A DNA stretch of 64,000 nucleotides from Scilla litardierei. Lineage: Eukaryota > Streptophyta > Magnoliopsida > Asparagales > Asparagaceae. Numbering within the stretch: the first letter of the stretch is position 1; the number at the start of each line of letters is the position of its first letter. Under the pieces are notes generated by a model. That model was not told the origin of the DNA. It saw nothing but the letters and a program-made list of their open reading frames with translations, and ran no database searches. Location of the stretch: positions 17,308,214 to 17,372,213 of the forward strand of contig CM061138.1 of assembly GCA_030789695.1 (NCBI GenBank). Reading direction: 5' to 3'. The translations under genes and the position numbers were made by a program. Of this stretch, positions 34,014 through 46,061 are shown one piece after another.

Positions 34014-36961
34014 TGTCATGCCCTGTTTTGAAGGATACGTGTATTCTATTGTGTATATGCGGTATTTCTACTTATAACGCATACATAGGCATGAAGTAAA
34101 CGTAGATATTGATGTATGTAACGTAGTGCAAGGGGGTTGGGCCGTAATGGATGGCTAGGATACGAGGAAGCGAGATTGGGTACGGGAGAAGAGCGAGGGA
34201 CGACGTTGGTGCAAACAACATGGATGTGTTTAGGCGTGAGTGTGTATGCATGTGTAGGCATGCATGGGTGTGTGTAGGGATGCCATGCAAGTGTGAAAGG
34301 GGTTAGGGGTCAATGGCACTCCCAATAAATTTTTAGAAAGGTCAGGGGCAAAACGGTCTTTTTGACTAAATTTGATGTGCGTACATACTTAAGTGGTCGG
34401 TGCATAGAGTAAGGGCAAACTTGTAATTACTTGAAAGTTGAGGGGTATTTAGGCAAGGGTATTTTGGTCATTTTATACTTGTCATGATGAGTTATGATGA
34501 GGATGGGGGAGATTTTTCTTAAGAAAATTCTAGGTTTCCTTCTTTTTCTTCATTCTTATCCTTTCTTTTCCTTTCTTTTCATTTTTCTTCTACACACTTC
34601 TTATTTTCTCCACCTCCTTGACCTACCCATCCCCTCCCACATGCCATGGCCAAAATTCTAGGGCACACAAAAAAACAAAAGAAGAAGAAGAAGAAGAAGA
34701 AGAAGAGAAAGACAAGAGAAAGAGAAGTGCTTCTTTGAGGTAGGAATTAATTTGGATTTGGAATTTAATTAAGATTCAAATTTATCCTGTTGCTACATCT
34801 TGTTTTATCAATATGGATTAGTAGTACTCAAATTCCTATGCCATGTTTTAATTTTCATGAATATCCCTTTGAAATTCTAATCAACATCACTTCTTTTGAA
34901 AAGCTGAAATTTTAATGTGTGTTCATGCTTGGATTCTGTTTTCTGTGGTTAGAATTAGGGTTTGAAAAAAATATAGGCATGAAGATCTTGAAATCCTACC
35001 CCAAAATCATATAAATATTGATATATGTTCAATTTTGAAATTGGGAGTAAAAATTCAAATTCTACAGCATGTCTGTTTGATATCCAGCTTTGACACAGTT
35101 CAGTAGAAATGGCATAACTATCTGCACTCTCAATGCAATTTTGTGATCTTAGTCTTGTTGGAAACTTAAGAAGATTATCTAGAAGTTTATCAGAGTGCCA
35201 ATATGTCGAAATATTGGCTAGAACATGCTCAAAATTGGCTTTGAACACAGACCCAGAAATCTGTCTGAAAAACAGATTTGACATTCTTCACTGAATAATT
35301 CACCATAAATCACACACTTATTATTTTTGCATGAAATTTTATCTGTGAATCCACAACTTCCATATCTTCAACTTTTATTTATATTATTCTGTCAAATTCC
35401 CAACATAAATGAATATATTGTGTTGATCCTTACAGATGTTCTGCAAATTCCTGCATGCTGAATGGTTAAGTGACGTGTTAAAATTGTGTAATGTTGTAAT
35501 TCTACCCACTATGGTACATGATCATTGTTCTTGCATGTAAATTAGATTAATGATATGTTTTGTCAAATGATTCGCTAATGTTCTCATGGACATGCACATC
35601 ACGCTTATCACGTGTTCGATGAAATGCCTCAATGAAGGCAATTTTCAGTAATTTGAGAAACGTGTATGTGTTGGTGTTGGCCTTGAGCCACTTTGATGAT
35701 TGGTAAAGTTAGAGGCTCGAATGTCATGGATACATTGAAATTGTGATTGGATGATGTGTTGCGACAGCGGGCATGTCACGTGAGTGCATGACCCTATATT
35801 TGATGGTGGACAGTTGAAGTGACATGTGCACATCCATGCCATTGAGACCCCTAACGTGTTACTTATGATATTAACTTACAAATTGAATAAATCTCAATCC
35901 TCTCTAATGAGGGTGAGTTAGCAAAGCCCGGGTTTTAAGTGGGATTTGAGTAAATTGTGGATATGAGGCATGGACTAAGAAGTTGGGGGAAATGTTATGT
36001 GATATGTGATATTTACACCCACTCGCCTTGCCGGGAGTGGAGGGGATATATGGAGGTTGTGTTATTATGTGGAGCGCCTCACTGCTGCCAGGGACGGGGG
36101 AGCTGAGAGGCCCGGCGTACAGTGCCCGTGTCCACTGCGTCGTGTGCTGTATTCACCCCACATTTGGGGTGAAGTCCAGGTCCTGGTATCACATAGTTTA
36201 CCCAAATTCCAATTAACTCAATTATGAAATAATAAACATAAGATTTGTGTGTTACCTCTACTGCTGGCAGCACGTCCCCTCCCCTTTGATGTACTTTGTG
36301 GTTTGGTGTTATGCCTCAGGCACTTGCATTTATCATATTTGATATTGGTTGCTTGAGCCCTCATGTTATTATTATTGTTACTATTATTATTATTATTATT
36401 CGTGCTAATCCATGTCTTGCAGTAGCTCATCACTGGACCGCAGGTATGATTCCCTTGTTTAACTATTTAATTTTCATTATATCACTTAGTTACATACTCT
36501 ATTTCGCTTGGCTTGCCTTTTGAATTGATAACCTTAAAATGGAGTTCCAAATCCAAGTTGGTTCCTACTGGGGCACGCATTGACGTGCTCCCCCTTATTT
36601 TTCAGGTAGCAGTGGCAGCAGGGTTGGTGGTGGCTTGGAGTTGAGTTTCAGGGATAATGTTGGTGTGAGTTGGGGTGTACTGTGACTGGGATGTCTTGAC
36701 AGACTGAGAGCGGTGTATATGTACTAACACACTTGGGATGTATGTGTAAATGAAACATGTTACATATGAAGTGTTATTAATGTTTCATGAAGTTGTTTGA
36801 TATAACTGTGGAGTTTTACTTGTACTATCCCAGCATGTGCGCAGTGGCCTGCTTATTCAGTTTCTTCTTTCTTCCTCTTTTCCTCTTCATCACCTCTTCT
36901 CTTCAGAATACTTGGAAAAAAAAAATTGGATCTCGGGTATTCTGGGGATCGGGGCGTGACA
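34014..36961 (+). repeat. 3' LTR of element E
   Basis: A copy of 27177-30133, with a shorter GAA repeat (34681-34708). It ends ggggcgtgaca at the TSD cagta. Confidence 0.92.
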
Positions 36962-37974
36962 CAGTAGCTCGGTCAAGACACATAGGTGTACCTAGAACTG
37001 AAGCAATAATGTTTAGGCCTTCTAGGTTCCACATATAGCGTGGGACCCCATACAGCTGCACCCATACCGGGATGGATGTAAGAATATCGCGGTCATGCCT
37101 CAAGTCTAGGCTCCATCTCTTGAGCACTACAAGTCTCCCTTCAAATAACCATGGCCCCCCCGCCAAGATCCTGTTGCATTCCTCCTGAGATTCAAATCTA
37201 AAGTAAAAAAATCAGTTCTCCTTGCTATAGATTTGAACCCTCTTCTTAGGCTTCCACAATCTCTCCATCCAAGCAACCATCTGACCATAGAAAGGAATAT
37301 CCCCCAATACATATCCCACAATAGTGTTCTTCCAGTTTTCAGCCCCCCGCTGAACCAGATCACTTGGGAATGTAGCACAGACCGATCCATCATCCCGGAT
37401 TGGGGGGGGGGACATGGGACATGCTCAGAGTCAAACCATATGTCCGCTGATTAGCACAAACATCAATCCAAGATAGTTTGGTACCCGTAGTGTCTACATC
37501 AATTTGTGAATTCGCCCCCACAAGCATTCGATCAAGCATGCTACGGCCATGCCCTACAAACTCTGGCTTTGAACCATACTTTCCTGAACCATTAGAGGGA
37601 GCCCTGCGAGAGAACACATGACCAACACCTGGATGCCTCTTCTTCCATAATGGGGCACCCTCCTTTGCCGCTCCCTTTCTCCGAACAACATGCCACCCAT
37701 CACCTAGATCCTCAGAGTGCCGAAAAGCACCCTCACACTGGCCCTTAGGAGCAAGTCCCGCCTGATGCTGGCGAACACCCTCCCCCTTACGACCCAGGTC
37801 CGCCCGCTGCCTGTAAACACCCTCATAAATAATGCCTTTACCTGAGCCTGATGGTCGATCTCCTCCAATGGCCGCAACACCGCCGTTAGGAGGGTGGACA
37901 GTACCAGTCTTTGTTCGCACCTCTTGATCCGAAGAATCCCCATTAATCTCCCCATTAATCTCCCCATGGCACAA
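36962..37974 (-). pseudogene. LINE-type ORF1 (G), DUF4283-like N-terminal and middle part
   Basis: On the minus strand a 194-codon frame (37974 to 37390) has a charged, low-complexity N-terminus ending SWIDVCANQRT. At a run of ten G (37402-37411) the frame shifts. The next frame (37415 to 37212) reads NTIVGYVLGDIPFYGQMVAW and RLWKPKKRV; a further shift leads to GGPWLFEGRLVVLKRWS, then SIPVWVQLYGVP. These are the hallmarks of the DUF4283 domain of plant LINE ORF1-type proteins. E interrupts the frame after the CLDRAT segment. At least two frameshifts and two insertions make it non-functional. A host DUF4283 gene instead of a LINE is possible, as no RT is in view. Confidence 0.72.
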
Positions 37975-38079
37975 AGAGACTCATGGCCTAAATATACAAG
38001 GGAGCATTTCTCATATTTATTCAACCTTTTTTCATATGGACATTTTCACAAACACGTGGTGGGCGCAATAACATGAACA

Positions 38080-39640
38080 TGAATTCAATATGAATAAAGG
38101 AGCTTTCTTCCAAGTAGCAACATTAATAACTAGTAACACGAGTAAACATAACAATAAAACATGACATGACATATTCTAATAACATGCAGAAATGATAACT
38201 TCATGGCATGATTCTACAACAACCACATTGCCACCACAATTATAATTAGAATTTGGTATATGTGTCTAAACAAAAGGTGTAGATAATTTAGTTATCTTTC
38301 AAGAGCAACAAGAATTGTAATTTTAAGATATCTAGATTAATAGTTATGACTTGTACTATAAATGGTGCAGAATCTGTCCTGAAATGAGTTATTTAGCTGT
38401 AAAGATCAGTTAATTTCAATTATCTACAATCAAATTCATGAAAAGGGCTCAACATGAAAATTGTAGGTACTTAAGTTAGGATTCTAGATTGGCTTAGATT
38501 AATTCATTTAGGCAACTGGAGTGAATGTTATTCTTAGTTTACTAATATAGTGCAGAATTGCCAGAATTTGACACTACTCTATATATCGACAATTTTCGTA
38601 CAGTTGCAGTCAGAATTTAAGATCAATCTCTAAATTAAAGTTGTACCTATCTTGATAAGATTTCCAGTGTATATTAATTTGTAATTTTTGGATGACTATA
38701 TGGAAAGTTATGCGCATTACAATAACAACACGGAGCAGGACCTCAACAGCATAAAGAGAGTCATTGGAAAAAGCTAAAGTTGCTTAACATGCCATAGAGA
38801 TTGAGTTCCCTACCTCAAGGGTGATGGATTTCTTTATTAAATCCCTCCAAGATTCCAATTAGCGCCATGAAAATCCCATTCAAGCTTCAAGCTCCCAAAA
38901 AGTTTCCATCTTGAATTGAAAATCAACCACATTATTTCTTATTAGTCTTCTTAGTCTTCTTATCTGTTCTCTCTTCTTTTTTGTTTGTTTTGTTTTAAAT
39001 GTTGAAGAGAATTTTGGCCATGGGAGGGGAGGGATAGAGGAGAAAAGGAAAAATGAGAAGAAGAAAAGAAGATAAGAAGAAGGAAGCGATAAGAAAGAAG
39101 AGATATTACTTTTCTAGATTTTTACCTTCTTTTCTTTTGCTTTGCTTTTTCTTTTCTCCTTATCTTGCAATTCTAGGAAATATTCCATGGAATATTCTAG
39201 GAAATATTACTTGTGGTCAAATGACCAAAACACCCTTCACTATTCTATGTATTTACAAGTCTGCCAATATCACTACCCTTTTTCACACTTGCCATTCTAC
39301 ACATCACCATTCACACTAGCAATCCTACACACTCATCCTACACAAGCATGTACATACATATACACTACCACAAACATATACACAAGCATGAACATACATA
39401 TACACTACCACAAACATATACACAAGCATGAACATACATATCAATATATCACCATAGGTGCACACACACAATATACACTGCACACTGCTCCATCTAAATA
39501 GATATCCAATTATATATCACCACATATCATCCACACCACTATTCCATGCTTACATACACAACCATGCTTACACACACAATTCCGAGTGTCGCAGTGGTAC
39601 ACAGACCTACTATATGTACATACAAACCACTTTACAAACA
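38080..39640 (-). repeat. Diverged relic of an E-family LTR (K)
   Basis: Read on the minus strand, the order resembles the first half of E's LTR: a CA-rich start, a pyrimidine-rich CTTCTTTTCTTC stretch, and a segment with CCATGGCCAAAATTCT. On the plus strand the text gaattttggccatgggaggg at 39008-39027 is the counterpart of E 27805-27825 reversed. I could not define exact ends or a TSD, so boundaries are approximate. Confidence 0.5.
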
Positions 39641-39662
39641 AACAAAAAAAAATTAAAAATTT

Positions 39663-39760
39663 CCAACGAGCAATTGCTCAGTTGGCATTCTCTCACCCCT
39701 ACATCCTAGGAGGCACTTGATTGAGACCTAGCTCACACGTTTTACTACTTTACGATGTAT
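39663..39760 (+). mobile_element. Short tRNA-like SINE with long target-site duplication
   Basis: A 98-bp unit is flanked by an 18-bp direct repeat, aaaaaaaattaaaaattt, at 39645-39662 and 39761-39778. Near its start is attGCTCAGTTGGCA, which resembles the tRNA A box, and about 45 bases on is ttGATTGAGACCtagctc, resembling a B box. This order and the A-rich long TSD fit a LINE-mobilised, Pol III-type SINE. The family is not identified. Confidence 0.6.
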
Positions 39761-39793
39761 AAAAAAAATTAAAAATTTGTTTTTTTGCTTTAC

Positions 39794-41124
39794 TGTAACG
39801 ACTGCTTTTCATGTATCTGGATTTTATATAATATAATATATGTTTTGGTGGATTTTCTCCTCTTGTGTGGTTTTCGTCTCCGTAGTTTTCATTTTCGATC
39901 GATTCGTCGTATTTTCTCGCTTCTTCCTTAGGATCGTCGATTTCGAAGTATGTCATTCGTGACGGACTTCATAACGGTCGTATCTAACTATTAGATCAAG
40001 CCTAGGAGTCTTAGGAATCGATCCCGGGGCCCCGCGCTCCGTATCGAAACTTTCTGTGCTTATTAGCCGGTATAAGAAGGGGCACCGACCGACTAGATGA
40101 CGATCCAGTCGGTCGGCAATCCTTCTTGGACCGACTAGTGAGCTTTCTAAATTTCTCAGGAGTTACTGTTTATCGTTAGTCGGTCTAAGAACGTTGGTTG
40201 ACCGACTAGGTTGCAAACTAGTCGGTCAGCAATGCTTCTTGAACCGACTAACTCATCATCTTATTTTTGTATCAGCTACTGTTTACTCTTAGTCGGTCTA
40301 AGAACGTTCATCGACCGACTAGATGCTAAACTAGTCGGTCAGTACTTGTTCATGGACCGACTAACTCTAAATCCTATTTTTCGTTCAGGAGTTACTGTTT
40401 GCACTTAGTCGGTCTGCGTTGGTCGACCGACCGACTAGTTGCCAAACTAGTCGGTCAGTGGTTGTTCTTTGACCGACTAACCAGTGTTAAAACCCTAATT
40501 TCTGGGCAGCCGCCAGCCCAACCTATTTATACCCAACCCAAACGATTTCATCTTCTCCAACACGACCCAAAACCCTAAAATCTTCCCCCTTGAGCCCCCA
40601 TCTTCCTCCAAGCTTAAATCCTTCATTCCAAGCCCTAAATCCATCATCCAATCCATCCATTCACTCTATCTATCTCTCATCTTCCCCAAAATCTCACCCA
40701 AACCCATCAAAATCCCCAAATCCCCCAAAAACCCTAGTTTCCCCAAACTTCTCCATTTGCTTCCAGATCTGATCCTAGGGTTCCCCGGAGTGTTTCTTCC
40801 GCCTCCTCTCGGTAAGAAATCGATTTACCGTTGTTTTCATATCCTATTGTAATTTTTATGAAACCCTAATAAAATACTTGTGTTTTGATGATTGTTCCCC
40901 ATAACAGCGATTTCCCCCGTAGATAGCATCCGTGTGACGAAGTGGTCGTCATCCCCGGTGCTAGGCAAGTGAAACTTGCCACTTAGGGTTTAGGCCATGT
41001 TTTAGGCCATTTTCTTGTTGTGCTAGGTGTTCCCTACCGCTTATCGGGTTTGGGGCTTCACAGCTCCACTCTCGTGCGGACCTTTTCACGTCTCGCCTCC
41101 ATTTTAGGGAAGCGGGTCGTGACA
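39794..41124 (+). mobile_element. Solo LTR of the A/B family (F), shortened
   Basis: It starts TGTAACGACTGC and ends GGGTCGTGACA, with a perfect TSD tttac at 39789-39793 and 41125-41129 and no interior. This is the plus orientation of the LTR type that A and B carry on the minus strand. At 1331 bp it is about 1.1 kb shorter than A's LTR. The missing part lies between the ttgttgt text near 41019 and the cttcacagct text near 41053. Confidence 0.88.
40060..40487. repeat. Four-unit palindromic array in solo LTR F
   Basis: The design is that of the arrays in A and B, in the opposite orientation: TTAGTCGGTC, GACCGACTAG, loop, CTAGTCGGTC, GACCGACTAA, with spacers containing GAGTTACTGTTT. A TATA-like TATTTATA follows at about 40524-40531. 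Confidence 0.88.
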
Positions 41125-41780
41125 TTTACACACAACCAAATATCCCCACATTATACATCTCCTCTTCATACACACATTTACATTGCAGCCGGTTGTCGCA
41201 GACCACGAGTGCCGTAGATCCATCCATTTCCCCACCCCATTCACTCTCCCTCATCTTCATCTCCCACCATTCATCAAACCATTTACTCTCATCATCATCC
41301 GCCATCGTGACAGGATGAATACGAGGGAGAAGGAAGTGGACGAGGAAAGGAAGGATTAGGTAGCGTGCATAAAAGGGGGCGTGTGGTGGGTGATGCGGGG
41401 ATGCGGCCGACGGATGAGAAAAAGATGAAGAGGAGGGAGGAGGGAGGGGTGTGTGCTCAAAGAGGAAAATTTTTCAATGGCAAACATTTGAATTTTGAAT
41501 GGCAAACTTGTAAATAAATGGGGTTTGTCTAGACAATTAGGTTTGTGCATATATCAACTTCCTTCACGACTTTAGTCCGGCGCTTATGAAATTAACCATT
41601 TTAACCCTCAAGGCTTCTGATAATTCTTTCAACCGATCCCACTTTTGACCTGATCCAGTTCGCGCGCCGTCGTGACACGTGCACAAAACGTGGGCTGTTA
41701 TATGCGTGGCTGTTTTTGATTGGACGTAGTCGCTGTATCTGGTGTGAGAGATTACAGCGGATCTAGTAGATCTTCAACTT
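41125..41780. other. Interval between solo LTR F and the AGO-like gene
   Basis: CA- and CT-rich plus-strand text to about 41300, then an AG-rich stretch, then the upstream region of the gene. The short minus-strand frame at 41356-41550 has no family features. No transposon ends are seen. Confidence 0.4.
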
Positions 41781-42010
41781 GAACGTCCCCGATTCAGTTG
41801 CAAATCGGCCGATACGTCCGATTCGATCCGAATTTGTTGTGTTCGGCTGGGACCCACGTCCAGTTCGAGTCTTTGAGAGGTCGTGCCTTCTATGTAGTTT
41901 ATTTATTTATTATAACTTTTTCGCTGTTTAAAGTGAGTGCGGTTCATCTGATCTTGTCCCGGTCTTGACGCTTCTCTTTGCTAGCTCTGAAAATTTGAGA
42001 GAGACCGAAG
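41780..42010 (+). other. Probable non-coding leader exon of the AGO-like gene
   Basis: The sequence changes to a balanced composition and ends gagagaccgaag/gtaaagt, a good plant splice donor at 42010/42011. The start is unknown; a TATA-like tttatttatttattataac is at about 41899-41917. Assignment to the AGO gene rests on position and on the leader introns known in AGO1 genes. Confidence 0.35.
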
Positions 42011-44249
42011 GTAAAGTATTTCTATTGCTTTTGATTGTGATTAAAAGCTTACAGGTCGAATCATTTTCTTATTAATTTCTGTGTGGACACTAGGAACGAT
42101 CGGTCCTCTTTGATTGTGTGGCTAGGGTGTTGTCGTTGCAATGTAAGAGTTATTTGAGTTTATATCGGAGGTTTTTGTTTGAATTCGTTTGTTAAATGGT
42201 ATGTTCTGATGATGCTTATGCCGATCTTTTGCGTCGTGGGTTTTATTTGTTGATTTCGTGGCGATTTAAGCGTTTCCGTTCACTTTTTAAGTGTATGTAG
42301 TTTTAAGTTTTCGGTTTGGATTTCGGGTTGGTCTCATTTTTAGTTTGTTTTTGCACAAGCTTTATGTTCTCTGCCGTAATATGATAACTATGGGGTTTAA
42401 GTGACATTTTTAGGTCGTTATGGGCATATTGGAGATTTTGCGGGCTTTTTGTCGAGTTTAAGGCAGGGTTTTGATTTGACATGTATCTCAAAATTTGGAC
42501 TTCTAATGTTTATGGACAACTTCGTTGGCTTTGATATAGTTTTGCTTTCTTTAATAACTGACTTTAATGCAGCAACTCTTATAATTTGTCCATTTCCTCT
42601 AGTTAGTCTGGCTTCTGCATCGCTAGTTTGAGCTACTTTCAGTGTTTGAATTCAGTAACTTGTTGTTCATGTGAGCCATGTTTTAATTTCAACAAGCAAA
42701 TACCTGTTCTCATATGGCTTTTATTTTTTGTTTTTTTGCTCAATTGAGCCAAATTGCCAAGTTTTAGATTTTAGAGTGTTTTACAATTTCACTGTTAGCT
42801 TTTTGATGGCTATCCCATATGATTGTATGTATGTGCTATGCAAACTAAATTATGCTTCTCATATGTGATGGTTCGCTTGGTAAATTAGATGAATAACCAT
42901 TACTTGTTATCTTCCACATATTTCTATTGTTATTTATGGTGTTGCTATACTCCGTCGGGTTTTGACCCCATGATCCTTGGCGGTCTAGGGTATTAGAATT
43001 TGGTTGTTGTTAGCTGTCAATTTGTGTTCAAACTTCCTATACATAGTTTTTGCATTTGATTGTTTGCAATTTTGTCATATTGCGTATTGTTATTCCCTCC
43101 GGATTTATGGGTATTCATTAGCATATTTTTATTGAGGGAATTGATTGTTTTTCATTGTAGTTGGTTCTGATTTAATGTAGAGAGATCAACATCTTTTTGC
43201 TAGATTCTCTTGAGAATTTGTTTGCAACTTGTTTTCATCAATTTTGATATTCACCGCAATGATTCCAACCATATTCATATCTTTAACTTAATTTTATTGC
43301 TGATAGTCTCTGTAACCAGATCGAGCTTGCTTTGTCTATTGTTTCCTAATTTTTCTATAAGTCGGATCAAAGACCACACATAACTTTTTCTGTATCTTTA
43401 TCATCTTTTCCTTGTTGTGGGGACACATATAGGCACAACTTAACTAGTTAGTTGCTTCAATTTTCAGTATATTCTCACATCCTTCTTGCCTACTTATCTA
43501 TATTGTCATATGATCTATGTCAATTGGTCCAATGTTGTGAAAAACGGAGAACATAGCCAAGCGGTAAGGCAATGCTTCTATGACTTTAGCGCTCAAATGG
43601 CAAAAAGTACTAGATCATTTTTAAAACATAGGAGTTGAAATGTAATAAAAATAGAAAAATTAATAGAAATAAAATTAGTGGTTAAGAACTAGCGTGTCTA
43701 ATATAACAAATTTTAGAAAAATATCGCTAAGTGTGAGCTTATTTTACAATACCCCCATAATGACCTAAAATCTTGTAACAAAAGCCCCTACTTATTGCTT
43801 TCTATTTTACAGTAGAAATTCTTGATGGACTTAAACTATGTTTATATGTTGGACTTGATCATTGGTGATTTCTGCCACTTTCTGCAATCATATAAATGGT
43901 GAATTTTTTTGTTATGGTTGTCCTTCAATAGCATTTATTATATTTGATTTTGTATTTTGTGGTTTGCATTGTTGATAGTATAATCCATATTCTTATCAGA
44001 ATTTTATTGAAAGCCTCCTGACGCTTAATCTAGTTAGATTCTCTGATCATTTCTTGGATGTACATGTGATATCTTTCTTCATTAGTTATGATGATTGCAA
44101 TTTGTTGAAGAAGCAAAGTAGTATTGAAATCCTAGGCTCATTATTAGATATTAGTGATATGGGAGGATGTAGGCATGGTTCCAGTATATTAGGTTTTATC
44201 ACTTTATCCAGCTTTGCCTATGTTATTTTGTGACAATTGATATATGTAG
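42011..44249 (+). other. Probable leader intron of the AGO-like gene (2.2 kb)
   Basis: T-rich and GT...AG bounded (gtaaag to tatatgtag), with no protein-like frame, in keeping with a plant intron. A tRNA-like fragment lies at 43546-43600. Confidence 0.4.
43546..43600 (+). other. tRNA-like fragment (5' half, A-box region)
   Basis: ggagaacaTAGCCAAGCGGTAAGGCA resembles the D-arm/A-box part of a tRNA of the organellar His/Gln type. No matching T-arm or acceptor end follows, so it is at most a fragment or the head of an old SINE. Confidence 0.25.
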
Positions 44250-44333
44250 ATATATTCTCTGAATCCCTTGCATTCACGGGGAGGAAGAAAGATATTTTGT
44301 GGAGGGCCACAACTACCTGTTGGTAGAGATCCA

Positions 44334-45071
44334 ATGGCTCAACAACAGGGTGGCAGGAGAGGACGGGGTTGGGGATCTCAACAACCCCAATATGGTGGAC
44401 GTGGTGGCAGCTACCAAGGTCGTGATGCAGGACCCCGGCAGCGTGGAGGAATGGCACCCCAGCAAGCTGGTGCGCTTTCAGAATACCAAGGTCGTGGTGG
44501 TTCTCAGCCTCGTGGAGGAATGGTACCCCAGTTCCCTCTCCCAGAGTACCAGGGCCGAGGTGGCGCTTCTCAGCCTCGTGGTGGTGGAACGGGGCCACAG
44601 CAGCAGCTGGTCACTCCACAGTTTGAATATCAAGGGCGTGGTGGGCCTCAGCTGAGAGGTGGGATGCCTCCACAACAATTTGCTGGTGGGAGAAGGGGGG
44701 CTGGACAGATGGCTGGTGTGCATGGGGCCGGCCCTTCTGGGGGTCCAACCAGGCCGCCAGCTCCCGAGCTGCACCAAGCAACAGAGGCTACATATCAGGC
44801 ATCTCAGCCATCTCCAACAGCAGGACCTAGCTCATTGCAATCCCAATTTTCTGAGATAACTTTTGGTCAAGTGGAGCAGCAGTTCCAGCAGCTCTATGTT
44901 CAGGACGAAGATGGACCTCCCCAGCCAACCCAAACTGTTGCACCTGCTTCCTCAGGCAAATCAATGAAGTTTCCATCACGTCCGGGGATGGGTAGTTTAG
45001 GTGATAGATGTGTAGTGAAGTCTAATCATTTCTTTGCCGAGCTTCCGGATAAAGATCTTCACCAGTACGAT
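44334..45071 (+). CDS. AGO1-like: AGO1-like exon 1: Gly/Gln/Arg-rich N-terminus and start of ArgoN
   Basis: This is an open frame of 246 codons ending at a splice donor (gat/gtaata). It begins with a low-complexity Gly/Arg/Gln region of about 140 residues, as in plant AGO1 proteins, then PPAPELHQATEATYQASQPS over the miR168-type site, then an acidic stretch and the start of ArgoN. The first in-frame ATG is at 44334. The frame stays open upstream to 44268, but without ATG. Upstream text at 44276-44292 (acggggaggaagaaaga) could be a decayed form of the conserved AGO1 start, so the original start may have been lost. Confidence 0.8.
44761..44781 (+). promoter_or_regulatory. miR168-complementary target site in AGO1-like exon 1
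   Basis: The 21-nt text ctcccgagctgcaccaagca plus a is complementary to plant miR168, with mismatches by eye only opposite miRNA positions 21, 14 and 2. The position-14 and position-2 mismatches also occur in the known AGO1 site of Arabidopsis. It encodes APELHQA in frame, the same place as in real AGO1 genes. In AGO1, miR168 guides cleavage of its mRNA as negative feedback. Around the expected cleavage site (opposite positions 10-11) pairing is perfect. Confidence 0.85.
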
Positions 45072-45283
45072 GTAATATATTGCTTCCGGTTCTTTTATTG
45101 ACTGAATGTTTTTGTAACTGGTCTTTTCTGCGTAGTAGACATGTCTGACTTTTGTTTTCTTTGCTTTATTTTACTCAGGTTTCAATTACACCAGAAGTTG
45201 CTTCCTGTGGTGTCAATAGAGCTGTCATAAAGCAGCTTGTCACTCTATACAGGCAGAGCCATTTAGGCGGCCGCCTTCCAGCA

Positions 45284-45286
45284 TAG
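45284..45286 (+). other. In-frame stop codon in AGO1-like exon 2
   Basis: Following HLGGRLPA the frame reads TAG where AGO1 proteins have Tyr (TAT/TAC), before DGRKSLYTAGPLPF continues in the same frame. Confidence 0.88.
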
Positions 45287-46025
45287 GATGGCAGGAAGAG
45301 CCTTTATACAGCTGGACCACTACCATTTGGCTCAAATTTTTTGAAATTACTCTGCAAGATGAGGAAGATGGACCAGGCAGCCAAAGGTTTTTATGTGTAT
45401 CTATAGCTGCATTTCATTTTATAATTGCATAGGGTAACTGGTGTATTATGTAATATCATGCAGGAGAGAGAGGATATTCAAGGTTGCAATTAAATTTGCT
45501 TCCCGTGCTGATCTTCACCACTTGGGGCTCTTTTTAGCTGGGATGCAGGCTGATGCTCCTCAGGAAGCCCTTCAAGTTCTTGACATTGTGCTTCGAGAGT
45601 TGCCTACTGCCAGGTTACCATCATCCATGCTGATGTGTACTGCTTCCTGTTGGATCCTCTTCCACCGTGATAAAAGATGACATGTTTTGTGATGGGTTGC
45701 AGATATACACCAGTGGGTCGGTCATTTTATTCAGGTGATCTAGGGAGACGACAATCACTGGGCGAGGGATTGGAAAGTTGGCGAGGATTTTACCAAAGCA
45801 TCCGTCCAACACAGATGGGACTGTCACTTAATATTGGTGAGGAAACTGGTTCAACTTCTCTTTTTTCCAGCCCTGCCCAAAATAATTATTTTGTGGTCCA
45901 GAATTGTGCACCAAAAAGAACCAATAGAATTATGTTTAATGGATTCATAAGATGTGAGTAAGCAATTGCAAAGGTCAGTTATAACATTTTTTTGTTTGTT
46001 TTTCTTTTTTTCTTTTCTTTCTTTT

Positions 46026-46061
46026 GTGTGTGTGTGTGTGTGTGTGGGGGGGGGGGGGGTA
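46026..46061. repeat. (GT)n followed by a run of G
   Basis: About ten GT units run into fourteen G residues. Such tracts are slippage-prone. Confidence 0.95.

Noticed and set aside
44218..44598. 126-codon His-rich minus-strand frame opposite the AGO1-like exon
   Set aside because: Antisense shadow of the Gly/Gln-rich repeat region.
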